This document shows, piece by piece, positions 27,936 to 34,683 of a DNA stretch of 64,000 bases. Source of the stretch: CABMGU01 sp964508495 (GTDB lineage Archaea > Nanobdellota > Nanobdellia > Woesearchaeales > ARS49). A model generated the notes under the pieces. It was given only the letters and a program-made list of their open reading frames with translations, was not told the DNA's origin and did no database searches. The position numbers were made by a program, and so were the translations under genes. The DNA is taken from NCBI GenBank assembly GCA_964508495.1, contig CAZDUA010000004.1, positions 1 through 64,000 on the forward strand. The letters are read 5' to 3'. Within the stretch, counting starts at the first letter, position 1. Each line of letters opens with the position of its first letter.

Positions 27936-28331
27936 CTAACGATAAGACTTCTGACGCTTAGCACGCGCCTTACCATGACAGTTTGGCTTGTGCGTTTCCT
28001 TTCTTCTAACATCTGCAACAGTAAACGCGCGATCATATTCAAGATATTTAGAGTGCAATTTTTTATCAAAACCGGCCAATGCCTTAGCAATAGCTAGACG
28101 AACTGCTTCAGCCTGACCATTAGAACCGCCACCCTGAACAGAAACATTAATGTTAACTTTCTTAGCAACGTCACCTGCAATCAATAAAGGCTCTTCAATC
28201 TTGGCACGGAAAATGTTCTGAGGCAAAGTAGAAAGAAGACGACTGTTTACACGAACAACACCCGCGCCAGCTACCAAAGTAGCACGAGCAACAGCAGTCT
28301 TACGAGTTCCACTAACATGAACAACTTTCAT
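27936..28331 (-). CDS. rps9: ribosomal protein uS9
   Basis: 131 residues ending in the typical basic tail GKARAKRQKSYR, whose last residues reach the P-site tRNA. Core motifs SGTRKTAVARATL and SVQGGGSNGQAEAVRLAIAKAL are clear. The ATG at 28331 is chosen because a GGAGGAAAGG ribosome-binding site directly precedes it; it overlaps uL13 by 4 bp. Confidence 0.97.
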   Translation of the reverse strand: MKVVHVSGTRKTAVARATLVAGAGVVRVNSRLLSTLPQNIFRAKIEEPLLIAGDVAKKVNINVSVQGGGSNGQAEAVRLAIAKALAGFDKKLHSKYLEYDRAFTVADVRRKETHKPNCHGKARAKRQKSYR

Positions 28332-28753
28332 ACCTTTCCTCCCAATGAAACACACAATTCGCCAATCGTCTGATAACGTAATTTAGGAAGTTCTGAAGCT
28401 TCCTTAGCAACCTTAACGAGCTTCTTATCCTTGAACTCTACCGGCACGCCCATATAGCACATAATTCTCTCAAAAGCTTCCCTGCCACGGCCCTGCTTGT
28501 GCTCGACCATGCCCCTGATAGAACGCCTTACAAAACGATCAGGCATCCTGCTAATGAAAGGACCTTTCTCAGGCCTGCCAGTCTCGAAAATAAGATGGAA
28601 GTACCTGGCCTTAGTAGCGCCAACACGACCGCTGACAACAGCGAGTTCGCAATTGAAAACATTAATAGAATTGCCTAACAAAGCCTGCTTGGCAACATAA
28701 CTAGCCAAACGACCAAGAATTGCATTTGTTGCATCAATATTAATTTCTGCCAT
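28328..28753 (-). CDS. rpl13: ribosomal protein uL13
   Basis: 141 residues. Typical archaeal L13: ATNAILGRLASYVAKQALLG, VVSGRVGATKARYFH and RSIRGMVEHKQGRGREAFER. It lies between eL18 and uS9 as in other archaea. Confidence 0.97.
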   Translation of the reverse strand: MAEINIDATNAILGRLASYVAKQALLGNSINVFNCELAVVSGRVGATKARYFHLIFETGRPEKGPFISRMPDRFVRRSIRGMVEHKQGRGREAFERIMCYMGVPVEFKDKKLVKVAKEASELPKLRYQTIGELCVSLGGKV

Positions 28754-28756
28754 TTT

Positions 28757-29119
28757 TTATCCGAGGAGTTTAAGGTCCTTCGCCTTTGGTTTCTGCTTCA
28801 ATAATTGTTCAATTGTGATTGCTTTTCCATTAGCCTGCTCAATGCGTTCTTTAGCTCCATCGCTGAAAGACAAAGCAGCAACAATAACACTGTGAGCTAG
28901 TAGACCTGAGCCAAGAACTTTGCCAGGAACAACAACAGTTTCATTCGGCTTTGTGTAGCGCGAAATACTGCTAACGTTCACAACACGCCTCTGGCGCGTC
29001 GGCTTTTCCAAGTCATCAGCAACACGATCCCAAAGCGCAGCCTTCGAAATAGTACTTTCTTTGCGCAAGCTCTGAATGAGCTCCTGCAATACCGGATTTG
29101 TTGGACCTGTTCGTTTCAT
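28757..29119 (-). CDS. rpl18e: ribosomal protein eL18
   Basis: 120 residues, the archaeal/eukaryotic L18e: TNPVLQELIQSLRKEST, a TRQRRVVNVSSISRYT basic stretch and VVPGKVLGSG. It begins 34 bp after tRNA-Leu(GAG), so its mRNA is likely produced by tRNA processing of a longer transcript. Confidence 0.96.
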   Translation of the reverse strand: MKRTGPTNPVLQELIQSLRKESTISKAALWDRVADDLEKPTRQRRVVNVSSISRYTKPNETVVVPGKVLGSGLLAHSVIVAALSFSDGAKERIEQANGKAITIEQLLKQKPKAKDLKLLG

Positions 29120-29152
29120 TTTCGTTTTTGACTATTTTTTGACTATGACTAA

Positions 29153-29238
29153 TGCGGGGGAAGGGATTTGAACCCTCGCATCCACTAAGGAACCAGCACC
29201 TCAAGCTGGCGCATTTGACCAGGCTCTGCCACCCCCGC
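29153..29238 (-). tRNA. tRNA-Leu (GAG) inside the ribosomal operon
   Basis: Class II tRNA on the minus strand: acceptor GCGGGGG/CCCCCGC, anticodon stem CCAGC/GCTGG around TTGAGGT (anticodon GAG), a long variable arm, T arm GGGTTCAAATCCC and discriminator A73. It lies only 6 bp after the rpoD stop and 34 bp before rpl18e. A tRNA-Leu at the head of the L18e-L13-S9 genes is known from Haloarcula. Confidence 0.97.
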
Positions 29239-29244
29239 GCAGGG

Positions 29245-30012
29245 TTATTTACTGAGAGCGCCGACAAAATCGTCAAGCAAACTCGATAAGTGGTCAGTGG
29301 CACTTGCCAAAATTTCTGAGGCGCTCAACTGGCCCCAAGGCTCGATGTTAAATATGAAAGTTGAAGGGTCACGCTCGATCTTAACAATCTCATCATTAAT
29401 TCCCTCGCAAGCTTCAAATAAATTATGCTGTTCGATAAGCTTGGCATCAATCTTTCCGTTATTGAAAATCTGGGAAGGATACGTGTTCTTGAACTTATCA
29501 AATTCCTTGTGACTATTGTTAACAGTAACCTTTGCCTTGAAAGTATACCAGGCAGAACAGGGAGAAAATTTAACGTGCTCCTTTCCAACACCCAAAACAG
29601 CAGTAGCTTCAAACTCAAGCTCCTGGCCCTTCAACAATTTAACAAGAGGAGTCTTTGGGAAAACAGGCTTAACTTTCGGATCCTTGCTCTTCAAGTCCTC
29701 AGCATAAACAGTGCAAGGACCCTTGGCTTTCAAAACAAGCTTAACAGAATTCTTAGCGCTCAATTCATCACCAGGCTTTCTAACATCATAGCCTTTAAGA
29801 TCAGTCGTCAAAGGAAGAAGACCAAGACGATGAGCAAGAACTTCATCATACAAAACCCCATCGTTCTGCTTAAACTCAACTTCCTCAATCGCCATAGTAG
29901 GAACTGCCTCGATCATAATACGACGCAAAGAGTTAGCCAAAGCAGGCGTAGTATTCTTTAACAAAAACGTAACCCTTCCAGACTTCTTGTCCTTCTTTAT
30001 GGCTTCAATCAT
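29245..30012 (-). CDS. rpoD: RNA polymerase subunit D (Rpb3-like)
   Basis: 255 residues. N-terminal dimerisation domain with TPALANSLRRIMIEAVPTMAIEEVEF and RLGLLPLTTDL, then an insert domain, then the C-terminal alpha-like helix. The insert lacks a set of cysteines that would hold the Fe-S cluster found in some archaeal subunits. ATGA overlap with uS11. Confidence 0.96.
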   Translation of the reverse strand: MIEAIKKDKKSGRVTFLLKNTTPALANSLRRIMIEAVPTMAIEEVEFKQNDGVLYDEVLAHRLGLLPLTTDLKGYDVRKPGDELSAKNSVKLVLKAKGPCTVYAEDLKSKDPKVKPVFPKTPLVKLLKGQELEFEATAVLGVGKEHVKFSPCSAWYTFKAKVTVNNSHKEFDKFKNTYPSQIFNNGKIDAKLIEQHNLFEACEGINDEIVKIERDPSTFIFNIEPWGQLSASEILASATDHLSSLLDDFVGALSK

Positions 30013-30401
30013 ACACGTCTTCCTCGCTTACCGCCCTTCTTACGACAACCACCATGCGGCACTGGAGTAACATCCTCAATAATACCAATCTTCAATCCCA
30101 TCCTGCTCAAAGCACGAATTGCAGCCTGAGCACCAGGACCAGGAGAATGCGGACCATTCTGCCCACCGGGGGCCTTAACTTTAACATGAACACCCTCAAC
30201 ACCTTTGTCAAGAGCAGTCTCTGCAGCACGCTTGGCAGCCATCATTGCAGCAGTAGGAGAACTCTCAAGACGGTCAGCCTTGACCATCATGCCACCACTT
30301 GCAACAGCAATAGTCTCAGTACCGGTAATATCAGTAATGTGAATAATCGTATCATTATAAGATGCATAAATATGAACTACGCCCCAACGAATATCACTCA
30401 T
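30009..30401 (-). CDS. rps11: ribosomal protein uS11
   Basis: 130 residues. WGVVHIYASYNDTIIHITD and KAPGGQNGPHSPGPGAQAAIR are standard, and the C-terminus DVTPVPHGGCRKKGGKRGRRV ends in the family tail. It overlaps uS4 by 4 bp and rpoD by 4 bp. Confidence 0.98.
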   Translation of the reverse strand: MSDIRWGVVHIYASYNDTIIHITDITGTETIAVASGGMMVKADRLESSPTAAMMAAKRAAETALDKGVEGVHVKVKAPGGQNGPHSPGPGAQAAIRALSRMGLKIGIIEDVTPVPHGGCRKKGGKRGRRV

Positions 30402-30979
30402 CTTCTGCCACCCTTCCTTCTAAAGCCGTCTTTCGCTGCCCTTGCAATAGTCGATTTAGGTTTTGATTTTATTGAACGCTCAGGATGTTCAGGATTTGCA
30501 AGAGTGCTGGCCGCAAGAAGAGAAACCAAAGACTCTTCAGCAACAGGAACAAGATAACTGGGAGCAGTAACGTTTCTCTTACCAACAACAACGTGCTCGT
30601 GAATGATAAACTGACGGGCCTGCAAAGGAGTTCTCGCAAAACCCTTCTTCAAAATAATAGTCTGCAAACGACGGTCAAGCAAGTTCTTAATGTTCAAAGC
30701 AAGAACGTCATCAAGTTTAGCGCCACCAGGCAACAAACCAAGCTTGTGCAAACGACCAAGCAACTGCTTACCCTCAAGTTCTGCCTGTCCAGTCTTCAAA
30801 GCAATCACACGCTTAGCCTGATTAGCAAAAGCCTTCAACTGGCTAGAAATCTTCCACAACTCACGCTTGGTTCTAAGACCATACTCTCTAACAAGAATAC
30901 GCTCTTCCTCAATACGAGCGAGCTGCCAAGGATGACCAGGACCAGAATATTTACTCTTGAACTTTCTTGGGTCACCCAT
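30398..30979 (-). CDS. rps4: ribosomal protein uS4
   Basis: 193 residues with an S4 RNA-binding domain (RTPLQARQFIIHEHVVVG) and an archaeal-type N-terminus GDPRKFKSKYSGPGHPW. The C-terminal tail is strongly basic. It lies between uS13 and uS11 in the conserved order. Confidence 0.98.
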   Translation of the reverse strand: MGDPRKFKSKYSGPGHPWQLARIEEERILVREYGLRTKRELWKISSQLKAFANQAKRVIALKTGQAELEGKQLLGRLHKLGLLPGGAKLDDVLALNIKNLLDRRLQTIILKKGFARTPLQARQFIIHEHVVVGKRNVTAPSYLVPVAEESLVSLLAASTLANPEHPERSIKSKPKSTIARAAKDGFRRKGGRR

Positions 30980-30981
30980 CT

Positions 30982-31455
30982 TTATCCACCTGCAGGACCG
31001 CTCTTCTTACCGGACGTTCTAACACCCATAACTTTACCCTTGTTAGCTCTGAAATTGCTACGAGTACGCTGACCCCTAACAGGAGCGTTGAAAGAATGAC
31101 GAACACCCTTGTAACACTTAATACGCTTCATCAACTTGATGTCGTTTTCCTTGTTGAAAATTAAATCGTTAGTTATAACGTGCTTGTCAACACCAGTATC
31201 CAAATCCTTGCGCCTGTTCATAAGCCAACTAGGCAAAGACTGCTTTTCAAGACCCTTAACCATATCATCAAGCCTCTTAACATCAACATCAGAAAGATTA
31301 CCAGACTTAGACATGCCATCAATCTTGGCCAAACGACAAACAGCAACAGCAAGAGGGATACCAACACCACGAATGTCCTTCAGCGCGTAAACTATCGCTT
31401 TCTTACCATCCAAATCAGTGTTTGCGATACGAACGAGGTGTTTGAATTCAGCCAT
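30982..31455 (-). CDS. rps13: ribosomal protein uS13
   Basis: 157 residues. HLVRIANTDLDGKKAIVYAL, IRGVG and the C-terminal VRGQRTRSNFRANKG are typical. The frame is open 10 codons further upstream, but MAEFKHLVRI is the normal start. It is the first gene of the operon that runs to rpoN and the DUF431 gene. Confidence 0.97.
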   Translation of the reverse strand: MAEFKHLVRIANTDLDGKKAIVYALKDIRGVGIPLAVAVCRLAKIDGMSKSGNLSDVDVKRLDDMVKGLEKQSLPSWLMNRRKDLDTGVDKHVITNDLIFNKENDIKLMKRIKCYKGVRHSFNAPVRGQRTRSNFRANKGKVMGVRTSGKKSGPAGG

Positions 31456-31539
31456 TTTAGTTATTGGTAGAATGAAGTAATTCATCCCACCCTAATACGC
31501 TCTCTTGAACTCGGGCGTTATTACACGAGGAAAGGGGGT

Positions 31540-31551
31540 TGTTTATAAAGG
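31540..31551 (-). promoter_or_regulatory. TATA box of the S13-RpoN operon
   Basis: Minus-strand cctttataaac lies about 90 bp before the uS13 start, so the operon should have a leader of about 60 nt. Just upstream on the plus strand is a tandem duplication of AGGTTTCGTCAGA (31549-31574), between this promoter and that of tRNA-His. Confidence 0.5.
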
Positions 31552-31578
31552 TTTCGTCAGAAGGTTTCGTCAGAGTTA

Positions 31579-31588
31579 GATTTATAAG
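31579..31588 (+). promoter_or_regulatory. TATA box of tRNA-His
   Basis: gatttataag lies about 30 bp before the first tRNA base. Confidence 0.5.
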
Positions 31589-31612
31589 GAATTACTATTG
31601 CCATAAACGTAT

Positions 31613-31684
31613 GGCGGCCGTGGTGTAATGGCAGCATAGGGGACTGTGACTCCTCTGACCCGAGTTCGATTCTCGGCGGTCGCC
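31613..31684 (+). tRNA. tRNA-His (GTG)
   Basis: Cloverleaf with genomically encoded G-1 (31613) facing discriminator C73 (31684), acceptor GCGGCCG/CGGTCGC, anticodon loop CTGTGAC (anticodon GTG), T arm CCGAGTTCGATTCTCGG. No intron; CCA is not encoded. Its last 18 bases plus four flanking bases recur with two changes at 31843-31864. Confidence 0.97.
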
Positions 31685-31686
31685 CT

Positions 31687-31804
31687 CAAACTTTCAGAAA
31701 GTTTGATCAAATTGCTTCTTGTTCTCATGCGAGAAGCATTTCATCACTGTTTGCTTTGCAAACAGGATTAAGACTCTTCTCTCATACTCACAATGTCGCA
31801 AAAA
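31687..31804 (+). repeat. palindromic repeat element, copy 1, abutting tRNA-His
   Basis: About 118 bp beginning 2 bp after tRNA-His. It opens with the palindrome CAAACTTTC-A-GAAAGTTTG, followed by GATCAAAT, GAGAAGCATT, a hairpin TGTTTGC-ttt-GCAAACA (31749-31765), CTCTTCTCTC and ACTCACAATGTCGC. Copy 2 at 34183-34297 has the same landmarks in the same order; the central hairpin keeps its place but has different sequence. No reading frame is likely. Confidence 0.75.
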
Positions 31805-31842
31805 TCTCAATAAGACCGCAGAGTTCCGACAACCGCAGTTGG

Positions 31843-31864
31843 CGATACTCGGCGGTCGCACTCA
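31843..31864 (+). repeat. duplicate of the tRNA-His 3' end
   Basis: 22 bp matching the tRNA-His 3' end and following bases (31667-31688) with two mismatches. The pair forms a direct repeat 176 bp apart that flanks the palindromic element, the arrangement left by integration at a tRNA 3' end. Confidence 0.65.
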
Positions 31865-32359
31865 GCTTTTCTTTCTTAAATGAACAACCGCGCCAGGAAG
31901 AACATAACCAAGAACGTAAACAGCCCCAACAAGAATTGGATTATGAGGAGGAGTGGCGAGATTTAACAAAATAATCAACTTGTTGGAAAGAACTGCAAAA
32001 ATACCGACATTAATCAAAGCAAGACAAGGAAGGAAAATGGACGCAATAATGTGCTGGTCCTTTTTCAACTTCTCAATACCATGCAAGATGAAACTAAACA
32101 CCCAGCCAAAACTCGCGCCGATAAAGAAAAGAGAGAAGTAAAGAGCGGCGCCTTTCAAAATGAGCAGGAAAGGAACAAGAACAACAGAGACAATAAAATT
32201 TGCTACAATAGCAAGGAAAAGAAGAAGCCAATACAAAGTGCCATCAACAGTCTTAACCCAGCTCGACTTCCTTCTTTCAGCCTCTCCAAGAATCTTCTCA
32301 GTCTTAACAGCAAGTTCAGGAGTCCAATCTTTGTGCATATCTTTGTGCATGTGAGTCAT
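31862..32359 (-). CDS. four-helix membrane protein of the MinD-like operon
   Basis: 165 residues. A His-rich N-terminus (MTHMHKDMHKDW) and a short amphipathic stretch precede two pairs of membrane helices (about residues 42-62, 65-90, 107-128 and 138-158). No family recognised. It overlaps the MinD-like gene by 4 bp, so it probably acts with that ATPase at the membrane. Confidence 0.65.
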   Translation of the reverse strand: MTHMHKDMHKDWTPELAVKTEKILGEAERRKSSWVKTVDGTLYWLLLFLAIVANFIVSVVLVPFLLILKGAALYFSLFFIGASFGWVFSFILHGIEKLKKDQHIIASIFLPCLALINVGIFAVLSNKLIILLNLATPPHNPILVGAVYVLGYVLPGAVVHLRKKS

Positions 32360-33084
32360 GGAACGATACCAAGCTTAGCCAAAAGAGACACGGCTCGAAC
32401 AGGAGATTGATATTCCAAGTTCATAAGTTTTGCGGCAATCTGCTTCAAAGAAGTGCTGGCCTGCAGTTCAGGATGAAATTCAACAATAGAATAACCATGA
32501 CGCAAAGCCTCCCTCATCAAAGGCTCAGCAGGAATAACGCCGAGCAACGGCTTATGAACGACCTGCATAATGTTGTCAGTAGATAAGTCAACACCATCAT
32601 CATGCATGCGATTGATTATAATGCTATGAACATTGCACAACTTAGAAAGCTTCTGAACTTCCAAAACACTCGGAAAATCAGGCTGGGCGACAAGGATAGT
32701 CTCACACTTAGTATCATACCATTTCACGTCAAGAGTAGGAACGTCAATGATAACTACATCCGCGAGCTTTTTCAGCTGAGGCAACAAAATGGAAGGATGC
32801 GGAACGTCAACAAAGTTCAAACCGCTCAACAACAATTTAATTCCTGAAGGACGCTGATAAATTGCGTCCTTTAATGAACGAGCACCCAACAAAACATCCT
32901 GAATGGTATGATTTGCTAAAGGCATGCCAACATGATGGCAAAGCTTAGGAGTCTTCAAATCACCATCAACAAGAAGAACATCAAAACCAAAATGGCGCAA
33001 GCAAAAAGCCAGATTTTTAGCTATCGTAGTCTTGCCCTGACCTGCATTTCCAGATATGAGAAAAACCTTATTCACTTGGTCCAT
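32356..33084 (-). CDS. MinD/ParA-like ATPase lacking the signature lysine
   Basis: 242 residues of the SIMIBI P-loop class. Walker A reads ISGNAGQGKTTIAKNLA; the first lysine of the KGGxGKT motif is Asn here. The switch region VLLVDGDLKTPKL and VVIIDVPTLDV (Walker B) are present. Family members position proteins at membranes or on nucleoids; without the signature lysine the dimer-dependent ATPase cycle may differ. No C-terminal membrane-targeting helix is obvious. It sits between a helical protein (17-bp overlap) and a membrane protein (4-bp overlap). Confidence 0.8.
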   Translation of the reverse strand: MDQVNKVFLISGNAGQGKTTIAKNLAFCLRHFGFDVLLVDGDLKTPKLCHHVGMPLANHTIQDVLLGARSLKDAIYQRPSGIKLLLSGLNFVDVPHPSILLPQLKKLADVVIIDVPTLDVKWYDTKCETILVAQPDFPSVLEVQKLSKLCNVHSIIINRMHDDGVDLSTDNIMQVVHKPLLGVIPAEPLMREALRHGYSIVEFHPELQASTSLKQIAAKLMNLEYQSPVRAVSLLAKLGIVP

Positions 33085-33535
33085 GCATCATCTTAGAAAC
33101 GTAATTTAAAAATTCTTTGGTACGCTCAAAATAATCAGAAATAATGTCTATCGTAATTTCGATTTTTTCTCCTTCTAAATGAGCCGTCATGGTAACATGG
33201 CGCCTGTATTCCTGCGTACGGTCAAACTTTGCCTTGTCAATCTTGCGAAGAACAAGATAAAAATCACAGAAATCGGTAATAAAACGGTCAGAAGAATAAA
33301 GTGTTGTAACCTGCTCGAACTTAACACGAGGCAACTCAGAACTCTCAGCAGCCCTATTCTGAGACTTTGCATAGTCCACCAGAGTATCCAGGCCAAAACC
33401 AATAGTGTTAATCAAACGCTCAATAATACTCTTAATAACGTCAACAGTACGAGTATACTTCAAACTAACCGCGATACTATGATCTGCCCGTTTCAATTCC
33501 TGAAAGGCCAGCTGTAATGATTCTTCCGGACTCAT
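33068..33535 (-). CDS. helical protein of unknown function, MinD-like operon
   Basis: 155 residues, predicted mostly alpha-helical, with no membrane segment. The helices and a possible Rx6H element (RTQEYRRH) recall HEPN-like proteins, but the match is weak and I do not assign it. The ATG at 33535 is preferred to a GTG two codons upstream. It is the first gene of a three-gene unit with the MinD-like ATPase and a membrane protein. Confidence 0.6.
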   Translation of the reverse strand: MSPEESLQLAFQELKRADHSIAVSLKYTRTVDVIKSIIERLINTIGFGLDTLVDYAKSQNRAAESSELPRVKFEQVTTLYSSDRFITDFCDFYLVLRKIDKAKFDRTQEYRRHVTMTAHLEGEKIEITIDIISDYFERTKEFLNYVSKMMHGPSE

Positions 33536-33631
33536 ACACACTCCGAGAAAAATGCCTCAACCGATGTCTTCATACACTCACTACGCCACTAGCGGCGCAA
33601 TATACGAGAAAAGACGATGAAATATATAAAT

Positions 33632-33961
33632 TCACTGTAGATTAAGTATGGCCTGAGCCAAATCGCCCTTGGAAGCCTTAATGGCGGCCAAAGCGTCCTC
33701 TTTAGAAGCCTTAGTCTGGTCCATAACAGTCTGAATGTCCTCATCCTTAATATCAGGCTCAGAAGAACGAGCTTTTTCTATTGCAGCGCCCGTTATTTGC
33801 CAAGTTTCCTGGCCCATCATGTTCACCTTAGCAACCTGAGGGTTCTGGATAACGATATCCTTGTCAGAACAACGGATAATAACTTCATTAGCATCAACTT
33901 CCTGCTGTTGAATGCCCATACGCTGCATTGCCTTAGCCACATCACGAGGATTAAGCTTCAT
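33632..33961 (-). CDS. nac: nascent polypeptide-associated complex subunit alpha
   Basis: 109 residues. N-terminal NAC domain (MKLNPRDVAKAMQRMGI... then VIQNPQVAKVNMMGQETWQITG) and a C-terminal UBA domain (DIQTVMDQTKASKEDALAAIK). Archaeal NAC is a homodimer at the ribosomal exit tunnel. The frame is open upstream, but MKLNPRD is the family start. It overlaps the Sec61-beta gene by 4 bp. Confidence 0.93.
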   Translation of the reverse strand: MKLNPRDVAKAMQRMGIQQQEVDANEVIIRCSDKDIVIQNPQVAKVNMMGQETWQITGAAIEKARSSEPDIKDEDIQTVMDQTKASKEDALAAIKASKGDLAQAILNLQ

Positions 33962-34134
33962 GCCAGTCCTAGAAAGGAAGAACCCCAAATGTGCAATGCT
34001 ACAACAATAAGCATGATTACGACTGCAAAAGTGATTATATGACCTGGCTTGAACTCAATCTTACTATGATAGTCATCAAAATAAGTAGTAATACCCGCAG
34101 TACTCATCGGCATTCTCGTCTTGTCTTGCGCCAT
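33958..34134 (-). CDS. secG: Sec61-beta / archaeal SecG
   Basis: 58 residues, with a short soluble segment (MPMSTAGITTYFDD) and one C-terminal membrane helix (HIITFAVVIMLIVVALHIWG), the classic Sec61-beta layout. It is the small subunit of the protein-conducting channel. The start at 34134 lies about 25 bp after a TATA box (ctatatttttatatc); upstream in-frame codons belong to the repeat region. Coupling to nac joins two co-translational factors. Confidence 0.9.
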   Translation of the reverse strand: MAQDKTRMPMSTAGITTYFDDYHSKIEFKPGHIITFAVVIMLIVVALHIWGSSFLGLA

Positions 34135-34170
34135 AGTGTTTGGTTTTTCGTTCTGATATAAAAATATAGT

Positions 34171-34182
34171 GGGGTTTGGCAC
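34171..34182 (+). repeat. duplicate of the RNase P RNA 3' end
   Basis: ggggtttggcac matches ggggttgggcac at 34324-34335 (the 3' strand of RNase P RNA helix P1, read on the plus strand) with one mismatch. The two form a direct repeat around repeat copy 2. Confidence 0.5.
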
Positions 34183-34297
34183 CAAACTTTCGGAAAGTTT
34201 GATCAAATCGCTCCTCGCTCGGGACTCGAGAAGCATTCTGATAAATCCCTAACGGGATGTTCAATACTCTTCTCTCGCCACTCACGATGTCGCGAAA
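34183..34297 (+). repeat. palindromic repeat element, copy 2, next to RNase P RNA
   Basis: About 115 bp. It opens with CAAACTTTC-G-GAAAGTTTG, then GATCAAAT, GAGAAGCATT, a hairpin ATCCC-taac-GGGAT (34244-34257), ACTCTTCTCTC and CACTCACGATGTCGCGAAA. Same order as copy 1 at 31687, roughly 2.4 kb away. The palindrome end directly touches the short copy of the RNase P RNA end, and the other end lies 27 bp from the RNase P RNA gene itself. Confidence 0.75.
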
Positions 34298-34323
34298 CCC
34301 GATTCTAGCTTTAAATATAAAGC

Positions 34324-34652
34324 GGGGTTGGGCACGAATAAGCTGCCTTTTGTACGCCTCCAACCAATGATAATCATCGGTGATGGTATTACCCATCTGG
34401 ACAGGCGAATTTGGGCATTCAACTAAGCGCACGTTCTGTGCTTGCACCGGCGAGGGCTATCCGTTTCATCCAATCGCGTAAGAACGTCCGCGCGTATGCC
34501 CGTGTCGCCACAGGAGTCACGCTTCCTCCTACTTACGCAAGGTCCGTTTCTGTGATGGAGCCAACCATTACTGATTCTCTTTGCAGAGTCGCCTTTTGAT
34601 GGTGGGCAGACTTTCCTCAGCATTCGCCGAAGCCCAATACCTGCCCAACCCC
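34324..34652 (-). ncRNA. rnpB: RNase P RNA
   Basis: About 329 nt on the minus strand. The ends form an 11-bp P1 helix (GGGGTTGGGCA with TGCCCAACCCC). Conserved region I reads GAATGCTGAGGAAAGTCTGCCC, and the 3' part contains GGCAGCTTATTCG before P1 closes. It is the catalytic RNA for tRNA 5' maturation; a protein partner (Rnp1/p29) is encoded at 63508. A TATA-like tttatata at 34676-34683 lies 25 bp upstream. Confidence 0.9.
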
Positions 34653-34675
34653 AATATAAACCTATATACTGCAGT

Positions 34676-34683
34676 ATATAAAT
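34676..34683 (-). promoter_or_regulatory. TATA box of RNase P RNA
   Basis: Minus-strand tttatata, about 26 bp before the predicted 5' end of the RNA at 34652 and touching the stop codon of the preceding gene. Confidence 0.45.

Noticed and set aside
29016..29303. Open frame over tRNA-Leu(GAG)
   Set aside because: It covers the tRNA and parts of two ribosomal genes in the wrong frame.
33068..33535. HEPN ribonuclease call based on RTQEYRRH
   Set aside because: A single Rx6H match in a helical protein is too weak, and no partner nucleotidyltransferase is present.
34135..34447. Open frames on the minus strand running over the RNase P RNA end and repeat copy 2
   Set aside because: They cover a clear structural RNA and a palindromic repeat, and their proteins have no sensible composition. 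The true Sec61-beta start is at 34134.
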